A stretch of 40,685 nucleotides of DNA, taken from Clostridia bacterium. Lineage in GTDB: Bacteria; Bacillota; Clostridia; UBA1381. The DNA lies in the NCBI GenBank assembly GCA_026418715.1, contig JAOAAV010000081.1, positions 1 through 40,685 of the forward strand, read 5' to 3'. The translations under genes were made by a program, and so were the position numbers. The notes beneath the pieces were generated by a model. The model saw only the letters and a list, made by a program, of their open reading frames with translations. It made no database searches and was not told where the DNA came from. Shown here one piece after another: positions 17,373-26,406 of the stretch (position 1 is its first letter; each line of letters opens with the position of its first letter).

Positions 17373-18215
17373 ATGGATCCTATAATAGAGCCGCAGTATA
17401 TTGACAATGCGGAATTGAACACAGTTGACCTTGCCATATTTATGGGACAGTCTAATATGGCGGGCAGAGGCGAGGCTGCGGATGCGACCTTATGTCAAGA
17501 GGGGCATGGATATGAATTCAGGGCTGTGACTGATCCGACCATGCTGTATGCTGTTACGGAACCATTTGGGGCAAATGAGGACAACAGTGTTGTAAATGAT
17601 TATGGAAGCAATGGGGTAACGAGAAGAAGCGGTGATATGGTTTCGTCACTTATGGAAAGCTATTATTTGCAGACTAAAGTTCCCATAGTGGGGGTTTGCT
17701 GCTCAAGAGGAGGCACAAGCACAAGCTATTGGACGGGAGATACAGTTCTTAATGAGGCTATATCAAGATTGACTGCCGCAAAGACTTATCTTCAAGAAAA
17801 TGGATACAATGTCCGTCATGTATTTATGGTATGGTGCCAAGGCGAGTCTGATGCGGACAGTGTGTATTCGGGTAGCTTGTCAACGGATACGTATAAATCA
17901 AGGACCTTATCAATATTTAATAAAATGATGAGTGCGGGTGTAGAAAAGGTATTCATAGTGCAAACGGGACATTATAATTATGAGTATAGTCCGAGCTCCG
18001 ATACCAATAGTGACTTAAAACATGATGAAGCTTATGTTGCTGTAGCAAACGTACAGGCAGAAATTGCAGAGAGCACCGATAATATAGAATTAGTGGCATC
18101 ATTTCAGGGATATAAAGCGTATATGAAGGACTGCTATCATTTTCATCAGGCGGCATATAATGAGGTGGGTGCATCGGCGGGGGCAGCGATTGCGGGAATT
18201 TATAATTCAAAGTGA
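17373..18215 (+). CDS. CE6/sialate-O-acetylesterase-type SGNH esterase
   Basis: A 280-residue esterase that would remove acetyl groups from sugars. SGNH features are visible: the serine block FMGQSNMAGRG with Ser27, CSRGGTSTSYW, WCQGESDA, and the C-terminal Asp-Cys-Tyr-His group before FHQAAYNEVG. No signal peptide is present, although many relatives are exported. The start is uncertain. The ATG at 17373 lies eight bases after a run of seven Gs, and a GTG at 17355 would add six residues. It ends the sugar cluster. The abrupt start next to a truncated gene raises the possibility that an upstream domain was lost. Confidence 0.85.
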   Translation: MDPIIEPQYIDNAELNTVDLAIFMGQSNMAGRGEAADATLCQEGHGYEFRAVTDPTMLYAVTEPFGANEDNSVVNDYGSNGVTRRSGDMVSSLMESYYLQTKVPIVGVCCSRGGTSTSYWTGDTVLNEAISRLTAAKTYLQENGYNVRHVFMVWCQGESDADSVYSGSLSTDTYKSRTLSIFNKMMSAGVEKVFIVQTGHYNYEYSPSSDTNSDLKHDEAYVAVANVQAEIAESTDNIELVASFQGYKAYMKDCYHFHQAAYNEVGASAGAAIAGIYNSK

Positions 18216-18284
18216 TAAAACGGTTCTAAGGGCAGCTGTGAAGGAATATTTTTTATTATACCTAAGATATCCGAGTTATGTGTA

Positions 18285-18314
18285 TTGACAATGTTTATAT
18301 CGGGGTGTTAGAAT
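18285..18314 (+). promoter_or_regulatory. Promoter of the phosphofructokinase gene
   Basis: A consensus TTGACA (18285-18290), an 18-base spacer and TAGAAT (18309-18314) lie about 70 bases upstream of the start at 18383. Confidence 0.68.
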
Positions 18315-18382
18315 AGTTTATGGCGATTTGTCGTTCATAAGCCGCTTTTTGAAAAGTACGGCATAAAACTGTAAAATGGGAG

Positions 18383-19618
18383 ATGATCAAGATAGGCTGT
18401 GCAAATGTTATAGTCGGGCAGTCGGGCGGGCCCACATCCGTTATCAATTCCAGTCTTGCTGGTGTTTTTAAAACTGCAAAGGATGCCGGATGCAGGCATA
18501 TTTTCGGCATGAGAAATGGAATTGAGGGTCTTTTGGAGGAGCGATATGTAGATTTGTCTGACCATGTAAAAAATGATTTGGATATTGAGTTGTTAAAGCG
18601 TACACCGTCCTCTTTTTTGGGGACTTGCCGTTTCAAGCTTCCGGATGCTTGTGAAAATGAAGAAGTATATCAAAGGCTTTTTAAGATTTTAAATAATCTG
18701 GATGTGAAGCACTTTTTCTATATCGGCGGAAATGATTCAATGGACACAATAAAGAAGCTTTCGCATTATGCCAAGAAAATAAAAAGCGACATTACGTTTA
18801 TAGGCATACCGAAAACAATTGACAACGATTTGTCTGTCACAGACCATACACCAGGTTATGGGAGTGCAGCAAAATACATAGCCATGGCTATGAAGGAAAT
18901 AATTAGGGATGCGACTGCTTATTCTAAGCCATCCATCACAGTTGTCGAAATTATGGGCAGAAATGCAGGCTGGCTTACCGCGGCATCCGCACTTTCACGC
19001 GCCGAGGACTGCCATGGTCCGGATCTTATCTACCTGCCGGAAAGAGTATTCGATTACGATAAATTTATGAGCAAGATAAGGGACATACAAAAATATAAAT
19101 CCGTTGTGACTATTGCGGTATCGGAAGGAATCAGAACGAGCGACGGGAAATATGTGTGTGAGTCAAACAAGCAAAAGGTGGTTGAGGATGCGTTCGGACA
19201 TAAATACTTAGGCGGTACGGGATTGTACCTTGCTGATTTTTTGGCATCACAAACGGGAATAAAGTCAAGAGGTATTGTATTTTCCACTTTGCAAAGGTGT
19301 GCCTCACACATGGTGTCACGCAGAGATATTACGGAGGCGTTTGTAGCGGGATCTGATGCTGTTCGACTGGCATTGGAAGGGAAAACGGGGAAAATGGTTA
19401 CATTTGAGAGAACATCTAATATGCCGTATCAGATAATTACTTCCTCGTGCGATGTTGACTTGGTCGCAAACGTTGAAAAGGTTGTGCCGGACGAATGGAT
19501 TACCGATGACGGGACATATGTTTCTAAAAAGTTTGTGGAATATGCAAGGCCGCTTATTATAGGAGAATTGTCACCGTTTATGGTGGATGGACTTCCGAGA
19601 CATTTATTCATAGATTAG
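18383..19618 (+). CDS. pfp: Pyrophosphate-dependent 6-phosphofructokinase
   Basis: A 411-residue PfkA-superfamily enzyme phosphorylating fructose 6-phosphate. The phosphate-donor site reads GGNDSMDT (115-122) with Asp118, and PKTIDND with Lys144. ATP enzymes have Gly at both positions, so pyrophosphate is the predicted donor and the reaction would be reversible. The substrate motif MGRNAGW is at 191-197. The start is unsure because GGGAG directly abuts the ATG at 18383. It is a single-gene unit with its own promoter and a strong terminator. Confidence 0.92.
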   Translation: MIKIGCANVIVGQSGGPTSVINSSLAGVFKTAKDAGCRHIFGMRNGIEGLLEERYVDLSDHVKNDLDIELLKRTPSSFLGTCRFKLPDACENEEVYQRLFKILNNLDVKHFFYIGGNDSMDTIKKLSHYAKKIKSDITFIGIPKTIDNDLSVTDHTPGYGSAAKYIAMAMKEIIRDATAYSKPSITVVEIMGRNAGWLTAASALSRAEDCHGPDLIYLPERVFDYDKFMSKIRDIQKYKSVVTIAVSEGIRTSDGKYVCESNKQKVVEDAFGHKYLGGTGLYLADFLASQTGIKSRGIVFSTLQRCASHMVSRRDITEAFVAGSDAVRLALEGKTGKMVTFERTSNMPYQIITSSCDVDLVANVEKVVPDEWITDDGTYVSKKFVEYARPLIIGELSPFMVDGLPRHLFID

Positions 19619-19622
19619 GCTA

Positions 19623-19675
19623 TATAAAAATACTGCGAAAAGAACATATGATGTTCTTTTCGCAGTATTTTTATA
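19623..19675. terminator. Bidirectional terminator, 25-bp perfect stem
   Basis: The arms 19623-19647 and 19651-19675 pair perfectly around a 3-base loop. An A-run on the left and a T-run on the right let it end both pfp on the plus strand and the surface-polymer operon on the minus strand. Confidence 0.9.
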
Positions 19676-19677
19676 GA

Positions 19678-20172
19678 TTATTCTTTCCCAATTTCTTCTA
19701 TGCTTTGAACAACACCGGTTGTTGAAACGTATTTGGTGACCAAGTTATAGTCATGGTCAATAAAAAGACCTTGCGTATCGGCCGTAATATATCCTTCCTC
19801 GCCCTTTTTAAATTCACCTTCAACTGTTACAAACGCCGTGTATTTTTCCGGAACCTGAGTGTTTACGAGATTTCCTTTTGCATCCATAGCGACAAACTCA
19901 GCATTCTCCACCCGAATATCTGTAATTTCACCTATTCTCGCTCCTGACTTGGAATCCGTAACAATACCCTTTTTCTCCAATGCATCAATGGTATATTGAC
20001 GTACATTTTCAACCTTGACCACAAATTTAACCCTTGTCGTTTCTGTGCTGATTTTACCCGCCCCCGAAAAACGATTTGCAGCGCCAAAAGCGATAACTAT
20101 GACAGCTAAAATAATTCCTAAATCCACAATGCTGATTTTTCCGAACAATTTTCCGTTTCTATCTAAAATCAT
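19678..20172 (-). CDS. DUF4330-family membrane protein
   Basis: A 164-residue protein. It starts MILDRNGKLFGKISIVD, typical of the family, has one transmembrane helix at about 15-34 and then an extracytoplasmic beta-rich domain with an ARIGEITDIRV segment. The function is unknown, and relatives sit in cell-surface polysaccharide loci. AAAGGAG precedes the start. It is the last gene of the polymer operon and a likely paralogue of its neighbour. Confidence 0.75.
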   Translation of the reverse strand: MILDRNGKLFGKISIVDLGIILAVIVIAFGAANRFSGAGKISTETTRVKFVVKVENVRQYTIDALEKKGIVTDSKSGARIGEITDIRVENAEFVAMDAKGNLVNTQVPEKYTAFVTVEGEFKKGEEGYITADTQGLFIDHDYNLVTKYVSTTGVVQSIEEIGKE

Positions 20173-20187
20173 GATTATACTCTCCTT

Positions 20188-20658
20188 TTACTTCACATTT
20201 AAATCAACAATATATCCTTTTGCAGAATAACTGCTGCTTTTAATTGCCACGCTTTTTCCAACCTTGATGGGAGTATTTCCGATTTTAATCATAGTATCCG
20301 TTTCCGTTCCCGTACCTTTCAAAGTTACGAGCACGTCTGATTTGTTTTCATTTTCTTCATATCTGTACTTCCCGTTTATACTGTCAAAGGTCAAAATTTT
20401 GGCAGGTGACTCTTTGACATCTATAATCGTTGCTTTGTCTTTGCTTTCTGTACTTATAGTAACGGTTTCACCGATTTTTAGTGCGTCTGCGAAGAAATTG
20501 CTTTTTTCCGCAAGCAATACCGTATATTCTATTGTTTTTGTGTTGACTTTGTTGACTTTGGGGGACAAAAAATGCATTCCCCCGAATATCAAAGCCGCCA
20601 ATATAAAAAGAACTATGGAAAAATCTATAATATTGAATTTAATTTTATTTTCGCTCAT
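20188..20658 (-). CDS. DUF4330-like membrane protein, paralogue
   Basis: A 156-residue protein with the same plan as the downstream gene: short charged N terminus containing IKFNIIDFSIV, one transmembrane helix at about 12-30, and an external domain made of a repeated VKV/IGETV pattern. Sequence identity to its neighbour looks low, but layout and adjacency suggest an ancient duplication. The ATG at 20658 is chosen. A longer frame only translates the GGAAGG site. It is 15 bases from the next gene. Confidence 0.68.
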   Translation of the reverse strand: MSENKIKFNIIDFSIVLFILAALIFGGMHFLSPKVNKVNTKTIEYTVLLAEKSNFFADALKIGETVTISTESKDKATIIDVKESPAKILTFDSINGKYRYEENENKSDVLVTLKGTGTETDTMIKIGNTPIKVGKSVAIKSSSYSAKGYIVDLNVK

Positions 20659-20700
20659 TTTATAATCATTCCTTCCTTTTGGTGATAAGTTCAAAGCTTT

Positions 20701-21813
20701 TTAACCGTTTAGTACTTGCATATAAAGTTTTTCCGTGTTTCTTGTCATCTTCTCGGATGTGAAAACATTGTTAAAAATATCAATTGCGCGTTTTTTCATG
20801 TTTGAGTAGATATTATCGTCTGATAAGAGTTTGAAGATTGCGTCCGCTAATTCAGAAGAGTTCTGTTTTGGGACTACAAAGCCGTTTTCTCCGTTTTTGA
20901 TTACCCCTGGATTTCCACCAAAGTCCGAAACTACGGCGGGAATTCCCAAACTCATTCCCTCAAGCAGTGCCAGACTTGTTGCCTCTGTGCCGAAAGAGGC
21001 ATTTACCTGCACATCCGTAATGTTCATAAGACTTTCTACATCCTGCAAAAAACCTGTAAAAACTACATTTTCGGTAAGACCCATACTTTGGACTTTTTCC
21101 TTTAAGTGTTTTTCATAAGATCCTGTTCCGGCTATGAAAAATTTAACGTCAAGCCCGCGACTTAGCAGGATATCTGCGGCGTCTATGAAATAGTCATGGC
21201 CTTTTATATCTTCGAGTCTTGCAATAATAGACACGACTTTCTGCCCTTTTTTTATGCCGAAACGCTCAAAAAGCCTGTCTTTTTCCTCAACGGTTGCAGG
21301 TGAGAGCCCCTGCACACCGTTTAAAATAACAGTTATTTTCTTTTCGCTTACACCTGTAGCAATGAGATTTTCTTTTGCCGCTTCAGCAACCGCAATAATT
21401 TCATCACTCAAGAAATTGTTTATGACTCCGTTTATTACTCTGCCAAATCCTTTTGATATAGAGGCAGGAGGCGGGAAAACACTGTGGCGGGTATATACTA
21501 TTTTAGCACCGACAAGTTTTGCGGCAATTCGTGCGGACATACTCGCATGGGTATGAACAATATCAGGCTGAAGTTTTCTAAAAAGCGACGTCAGTTTAGA
21601 TATTGCTGATAAATCCAATGACTTGTCGGCAATTGCGTCAATTTCAACTACCTTTACGCCCAAAGAATCCAAATGTGGTTTCAGAAGGCTGTTTTTCGGC
21701 AGAACTACCGTCATATCAAAATTTTCCCTATCATATTCCTTTGCAAGAGTAAGCAGACATTTACCTGCTCCCCCGATATTTGTATCGCTGGATACTTCAA
21801 TTAATTTTATCAA
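20701..21813 (-). CDS. GT4-family glycosyltransferase
   Basis: A 370-residue GT-B enzyme that adds a sugar to a lipid-linked surface polymer. The N-terminal domain opens with KLIEVSSDTNIGGAGK and has DIVHTHASMSARIA. The C-terminal nucleotide-sugar domain contains GTEATSLALLEGMSLGIP with the E-x7-E motif. The TTG at 21813 is preferred because AGGTGG lies five bases upstream and the protein then begins as relatives do. This overlaps the ligase gene by 17 bases, indicating coupled translation. Confidence 0.9.
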   Translation of the reverse strand: MIKLIEVSSDTNIGGAGKCLLTLAKEYDRENFDMTVVLPKNSLLKPHLDSLGVKVVEIDAIADKSLDLSAISKLTSLFRKLQPDIVHTHASMSARIAAKLVGAKIVYTRHSVFPPPASISKGFGRVINGVINNFLSDEIIAVAEAAKENLIATGVSEKKITVILNGVQGLSPATVEEKDRLFERFGIKKGQKVVSIIARLEDIKGHDYFIDAADILLSRGLDVKFFIAGTGSYEKHLKEKVQSMGLTENVVFTGFLQDVESLMNITDVQVNASFGTEATSLALLEGMSLGIPAVVSDFGGNPGVIKNGENGFVVPKQNSSELADAIFKLLSDDNIYSNMKKRAIDIFNNVFTSEKMTRNTEKLYMQVLNG

Positions 21814-23701
21814 CAATACCACCTACTTTTACAATGTATTTAAGACTCATTCCAAATGCTAAAAACATAAAGAACATTGCCATAACTCTATAATTATAAA
21901 AAGTATAATCAAACAAACTTTGCAGGAGAAAAGCCGACACCCCGCTTATGAAAGCTATTGACATAATGGATGATGCGTCGTTTTTCTTTCCGTAATGATA
22001 GCTTACAATCATTTTCTTCACGAAGATAACCATCAGGACAATGAAAGCCAAAAGAGCGGCAATTCCCGATTCTGTCATAAATTGCAGAAACAAATTGTGA
22101 GAGTGCGGAGCTACAATTGTATTGTAAGAATAAAAGGGATAAACGCAATTAAACGCTTTCTCGCCCATACCGATACCGCCGATCCAAAAATCTTTAAGCA
22201 TGGAAATTGTGCCAAGCCAAATATAAACCCTGTATGATGTTGATGAATCCGACATATTGCCTATGCTCATCAAGCGATGTACAATCGTTTGGGGCACAGC
22301 GAGCGGAAGTATGCAAAGAATAACGGGTACAAGTCCCCAGAGTCTGCCGTTTACAAAAGTAATAAAAATTACTGTGCCGAGAATAAACCCGAGCCAGCAG
22401 CCTCTCGACTGTGTCAGTATGAGGCAGACGAAAATCATTGCTGTAATAATTCCAAACACAGCCTTTGCAAGCCAAGTTTCCCTTTCCTTATAGAAAAACA
22501 AAAATCCTGCTGAGATGGGAAGCACCAACAACAAATACTCTCCAAGAACATTCGGATTTTCCAAGGTAGAGTAAACACGCATCGTGGCGTCTTCAAACAT
22601 AGCCGTATCAATCCATGCATTTTTTGTGTTCCAGCCGAATACATACTGCAAAATGCCGTAAAATGCAACAAAAGCGCCGCCGATTGCAAATGCTTTAAGT
22701 AGTCCAAAGAGTTGCTTTTTTGTTTTGACCGTGTTGATGATTACAAAATAGAACGTCATGAACACAAAATACATTGACCATACCATAAGACTTCCTGAGG
22801 GAGAGAATGAAGCAAGCGAGCTTGCGAAAAATAGCAGCAGCAAAAATATAATTCCGACCCCCATAGCGTCAAATCTCCATCTAAAATAAGACGTAGTTAC
22901 ACTTTTTATCAAAAGCGAGAAAAGAGTCAGCAGGCACAGTGCGGCAAGCGCCATTGTAGGGACAAAGGGAGCCGAAAAGACCGCAAGATATATTCCTGCA
23001 ATAGGTGCATATAATGTGACGAATAAAACAAAAATAGCCAAAGGAAAAGCCATTGCAAGCAATACGGATTTATGAATTAAAATTCCCGAAGCCGCCCCGA
23101 TAAAAATTGCGGCTGCAAGCCGAATTTTTCCGTGTGTCGCCCTTTCCTTGTAAAAGTCAAAGCGGACATTGAGTTTGAAAAGCTTTTGAACAACACCAAC
23201 AAGTGCACTATGCTCAAGAAATGAAGTAAAATTAAAGTTCGTAAGGCATAATAGAAAACTTAAAAAACCGCCTATGAGAACGAATTTCCCGCTGACAGCG
23301 TGATAGAGAAGAAGCTTTGAAAGCATTCTTGCAGCAGCTGCGGCAAGTAGCATTGTTCCTAGAAACCGTGTGTTAAGCGCCAGCATATTATGGAGAACAG
23401 TTTTACATAAAGAAATGACAAAGCTCTCCGAAATGCTTTTTTTTGCCCAATCTCCAGCGGTATTCTTTAAGAAATTCATAAAAGAGAAAGGCAGATGAAA
23501 AATCTTGTACGTGACGCTCTCTCTTGAAATACCATCCGTATCGGCATCCTTTTTTAATGTGTTTACAATAGCACTTTTTTGCCATGCGGACGAAATAGAA
23601 GAGTACACTCTGTCAAAAAGAGCATATGTACCGCTTCTTTTAAATGCCGCCCATGCGGACGAAAAAAGATATCCTAAAAAAGATAAGATTGCACTTTGCA
23701 T
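21797..23701 (-). CDS. O-antigen ligase/polymerase-like membrane protein
   Basis: A 634-residue Wzy/WaaL-type protein with about 11 hydrophobic helices from residue 110 on. The PF04932 region carries LTQSRGCWLGF and, after a long external loop, HSHNLFLQFMTESG, where Arg, His and Glu are typical conserved residues. It would polymerise or ligate repeat units on the outer face of the membrane. The first 110 residues form an amphipathic, largely cytoplasmic extension that standard family members lack. The start follows GGAGG. It lies 30 bases downstream of murJ. Confidence 0.87.
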   Translation of the reverse strand: MQSAILSFLGYLFSSAWAAFKRSGTYALFDRVYSSISSAWQKSAIVNTLKKDADTDGISRESVTYKIFHLPFSFMNFLKNTAGDWAKKSISESFVISLCKTVLHNMLALNTRFLGTMLLAAAAARMLSKLLLYHAVSGKFVLIGGFLSFLLCLTNFNFTSFLEHSALVGVVQKLFKLNVRFDFYKERATHGKIRLAAAIFIGAASGILIHKSVLLAMAFPLAIFVLFVTLYAPIAGIYLAVFSAPFVPTMALAALCLLTLFSLLIKSVTTSYFRWRFDAMGVGIIFLLLLFFASSLASFSPSGSLMVWSMYFVFMTFYFVIINTVKTKKQLFGLLKAFAIGGAFVAFYGILQYVFGWNTKNAWIDTAMFEDATMRVYSTLENPNVLGEYLLLVLPISAGFLFFYKERETWLAKAVFGIITAMIFVCLILTQSRGCWLGFILGTVIFITFVNGRLWGLVPVILCILPLAVPQTIVHRLMSIGNMSDSSTSYRVYIWLGTISMLKDFWIGGIGMGEKAFNCVYPFYSYNTIVAPHSHNLFLQFMTESGIAALLAFIVLMVIFVKKMIVSYHYGKKNDASSIMSIAFISGVSAFLLQSLFDYTFYNYRVMAMFFMFLAFGMSLKYIVKVGGIVDKIN

Positions 23702-23731
23702 AAAAACCCTCCTATCGGCAAGTATAAAATA

Positions 23732-25279
23732 TCATTTTTTGAGAAAGTCATCTGTCAGCTGTTTTATCTCAACTACTCCCAGTATATAAGAAAAGGCAAA
23801 ATATGAGATAATACCTACTACGGCGCAGCTTGCACCTATTATTAAATTCCCAAGAAAACCATCTTCAACATTATTTTGCAAAAAGACGTACAGCACAAAA
23901 ACGATGCCCGACATGATAAGGGCAGATAAAAGTGTTTTTGAAAGGCTTATAAAATCTTCTTTTTCAAAAAGTCTGCCGAATTTTTTCTTTACGAAAATAT
24001 AATTTAAAATTGCATTTGCCGTAGACCCGCACGCAGAGGCGAGAGCCAAGCCGCCGACCCCTAAAAAATGCGACAGGCTATATGCCAAAACAATATTTAT
24101 AACCATGCTCGAAAGTGCCGTAAACATGGGAGTCTTTGAATCCTGCATGGAAAAAAGGGATTTGCTTAAAATCTCATTTGCGGCCATTCCTATCATCCCG
24201 AATGAATAGCACATAAGAGCCATGGAGGTTAGGGACGTGGCGGACTTATCGAAAATTCCATGCTCATAGATGATGACCGTAATTGGTCTTGCAAGGATGA
24301 TAAAGCCTGCCATAAGAGGAAATATGATAATTGAAATCGCTTTGAGCGAAGTCACAATAAGTCCTTTCACTTCCGAATTGTTATTCAAAGAATTGGCTTT
24401 TGAAAGCTTTGGGAAAATCAAATTCGTCACCACAAAAGAGAATATCCCAACAATCATAATATACAGCTTGTTTGCAAGATCCAATGCTACAATAGCGCCT
24501 CCGCCATTGAGCCCTGATGCCAGACGTGTATTTACTATCGTATAAAGGGGCTGTACCCATGTGCTTACAAGCATAGGCACGGCGAGCACCAATGCGTGCT
24601 TGATATTAGGGTCATTGAGTTTTAAGGAAGGCTTGTACCTAAATCCTAATTTGCGAAGTGACGGTACTTGTATGAGCATTTGCAAACTCCAAGCTACCAG
24701 CATGGTGACGGCCAGCCCGTGAATGCCGAATCTATTTTTAAATATTGCAAAATACAAAATAATAGCCAGATTAGATACAAGACTTATAATGGCAGGAATG
24801 TTAAACTCCCCGAAAGACTGCAGTATCCCGACAAAAGAAAAAGCAAGCCCCGTGAAAATAATCATCGGGAACATAATGTTTGAAAGCTCTCGTGCCAAGT
24901 TGTGGGTATCGGGATTCAAACCTGGACCGAGAATGTAAACCAGCGTATCCGAAAAAGCATATCCAGCAATCGACAGGCAAACGGTTATCAATGTAATCAT
25001 TGTGATAAATTTGTTTGCAAAATCCATAGCCTCATCTTTGGAGCGGCACTCAAGCACGCTATTGAATACGGGGATAAACGTAGCAGAGATAACTCCGCCT
25101 ATCACAACGTCAAAAAGCAGGGTGGGAATTCGGGCGGCAGTAGAAAACGCCACATTTTCTGAACCTAATGAATAAAAGCTTGCGATAATCATATCACGTG
25201 CCATGCCGCACATTTTAGCTAAAAGAGTAGCAACTGTCATAAAACTTGCCGTCTTTAGCATTTTATTTGATTTATTCAA
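23732..25279 (-). CDS. murJ: Lipid II flippase MurJ (MviN/MOP family)
   Basis: A 515-residue polytopic protein of the MOP exporter superfamily with about 14 helices. Family features are GMARDMIIASFYSLG near the start, FDVVIGGVISATFIPVF and ILQSFGEFNIPAI. It would flip lipid-linked peptidoglycan precursor or, given the operon, another lipid-linked glycan. The TTG at 25279 is preferred because GGAAGTG lies seven bases upstream, overlapping the end of csaB. An ATG at 25261 is the alternative. Confidence 0.9.
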   Translation of the reverse strand: MNKSNKMLKTASFMTVATLLAKMCGMARDMIIASFYSLGSENVAFSTAARIPTLLFDVVIGGVISATFIPVFNSVLECRSKDEAMDFANKFITMITLITVCLSIAGYAFSDTLVYILGPGLNPDTHNLARELSNIMFPMIIFTGLAFSFVGILQSFGEFNIPAIISLVSNLAIILYFAIFKNRFGIHGLAVTMLVAWSLQMLIQVPSLRKLGFRYKPSLKLNDPNIKHALVLAVPMLVSTWVQPLYTIVNTRLASGLNGGGAIVALDLANKLYIMIVGIFSFVVTNLIFPKLSKANSLNNNSEVKGLIVTSLKAISIIIFPLMAGFIILARPITVIIYEHGIFDKSATSLTSMALMCYSFGMIGMAANEILSKSLFSMQDSKTPMFTALSSMVINIVLAYSLSHFLGVGGLALASACGSTANAILNYIFVKKKFGRLFEKEDFISLSKTLLSALIMSGIVFVLYVFLQNNVEDGFLGNLIIGASCAVVGIISYFAFSYILGVVEIKQLTDDFLKK

Positions 25280-25283
25280 TGTC

Positions 25284-26393
25284 TTACACTTCCGTTTCTC
25301 TATTTTCCAGCAGTGCAACCGCATATTTTGCATTCTGCTCTGACCTGTCCTTTAGAATTTGTATGGTATCGCAAAGCTCTTCTTTAATATTTTTATAATT
25401 TGACATACAACTGTCAATCAGTTTTTTTAGCATATCAAGGCTTATGTTTTCCACATTTTCATAAAGCGACTGTTTCATATAATCCATGAAGCCGTTTACC
25501 TTCGGGTTATATACGAGTCCGATAAAGGGTACCCCTTGTGAGGCGGAATAAATGAGGGTATGAAGCCTCATACCGATGCACAAATCCATATTTCCTATAA
25601 CCGAAAGCGTGTTTTCGGCAGACAGCCGCATATCCAGTACACAAGATTTATTTTTCATTTTTTCCGCAATCCGACGTGATATTACGGCATCTTTGGGATA
25701 TTGCATGGGCAAGAACACGGTATAAAAGCCGTATTGAGACGCGGCATAATCCGCCGCTTTTGCGACAATATCCTCAAACCCTTCTCCAAGATTTGCCCAA
25801 GGACGAACGGAAACGCACAAGAGCTTTTTCGTCATGTCAACTTCAAAATTTTTCAATATCCTTTTGCCCGTTTCGGGAGGTGCAGCCTGCAGCATAAAAG
25901 CCGGATCTGCCGTAAGACGGATTTTCGGCCTGTCCACACCCATATTGTTAAGTTCGTTTAAGGACGCTTCATCACGAAGTGTAATGACATCCACCTTGTT
26001 GAGCACAAATTTTGCAAAGCAGGCATTAGTTTTATGCAAAAGAGGATCAATTCCATTTGAATAGAGCATTACTTTGGTTCTAAATATTTTTGCAAGCAAA
26101 ATCATCCCCAAATAATAAAGCAGGGACTTTGTGCTGGTACCATCTTGTATCAGCGTTCCTCCCCCCAAAATAAAAAGTTCGGCTTCTCTCATTTTCCCCA
26201 TTATGTGAAACGGATTTATACGGCTTACAGCTTCTATGCCGTACATTTCCGAGGTTTCTTTGGGATTTGCGGAGAGCACCGAAATATGAATATCCCCCTT
26301 GTGTTTTCTAAGTTCCTGTATTATGGATAGGAGAAGTGCGTCGTCACCACTGTTTTTGAAGCCGTAATACCCCGAAATTAAAACTTCATTCAT
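25284..26393 (-). CDS. csaB: Polysaccharide pyruvyl transferase CsaB
   Basis: A 369-residue enzyme that transfers pyruvate from phosphoenolpyruvate to a sugar of the secondary cell-wall polymer. Pyruvylation is what SLH-domain proteins recognise. GYYGFKNSGDDALL opens the protein, AELFILGGGTLIQD follows at about 75, and CIGMRLHTLIYSASQGVP is in the C-terminal domain. The ATG at 26393 follows GGAGGTG. It is four bases upstream of murJ. No SLH-domain protein is encoded in this window, so its client is elsewhere. Confidence 0.93.
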   Translation of the reverse strand: MNEVLISGYYGFKNSGDDALLLSIIQELRKHKGDIHISVLSANPKETSEMYGIEAVSRINPFHIMGKMREAELFILGGGTLIQDGTSTKSLLYYLGMILLAKIFRTKVMLYSNGIDPLLHKTNACFAKFVLNKVDVITLRDEASLNELNNMGVDRPKIRLTADPAFMLQAAPPETGKRILKNFEVDMTKKLLCVSVRPWANLGEGFEDIVAKAADYAASQYGFYTVFLPMQYPKDAVISRRIAEKMKNKSCVLDMRLSAENTLSVIGNMDLCIGMRLHTLIYSASQGVPFIGLVYNPKVNGFMDYMKQSLYENVENISLDMLKKLIDSCMSNYKNIKEELCDTIQILKDRSEQNAKYAVALLENRETEV

Positions 26394-26406
26394 AGTGAGC
26401 ACCTCC

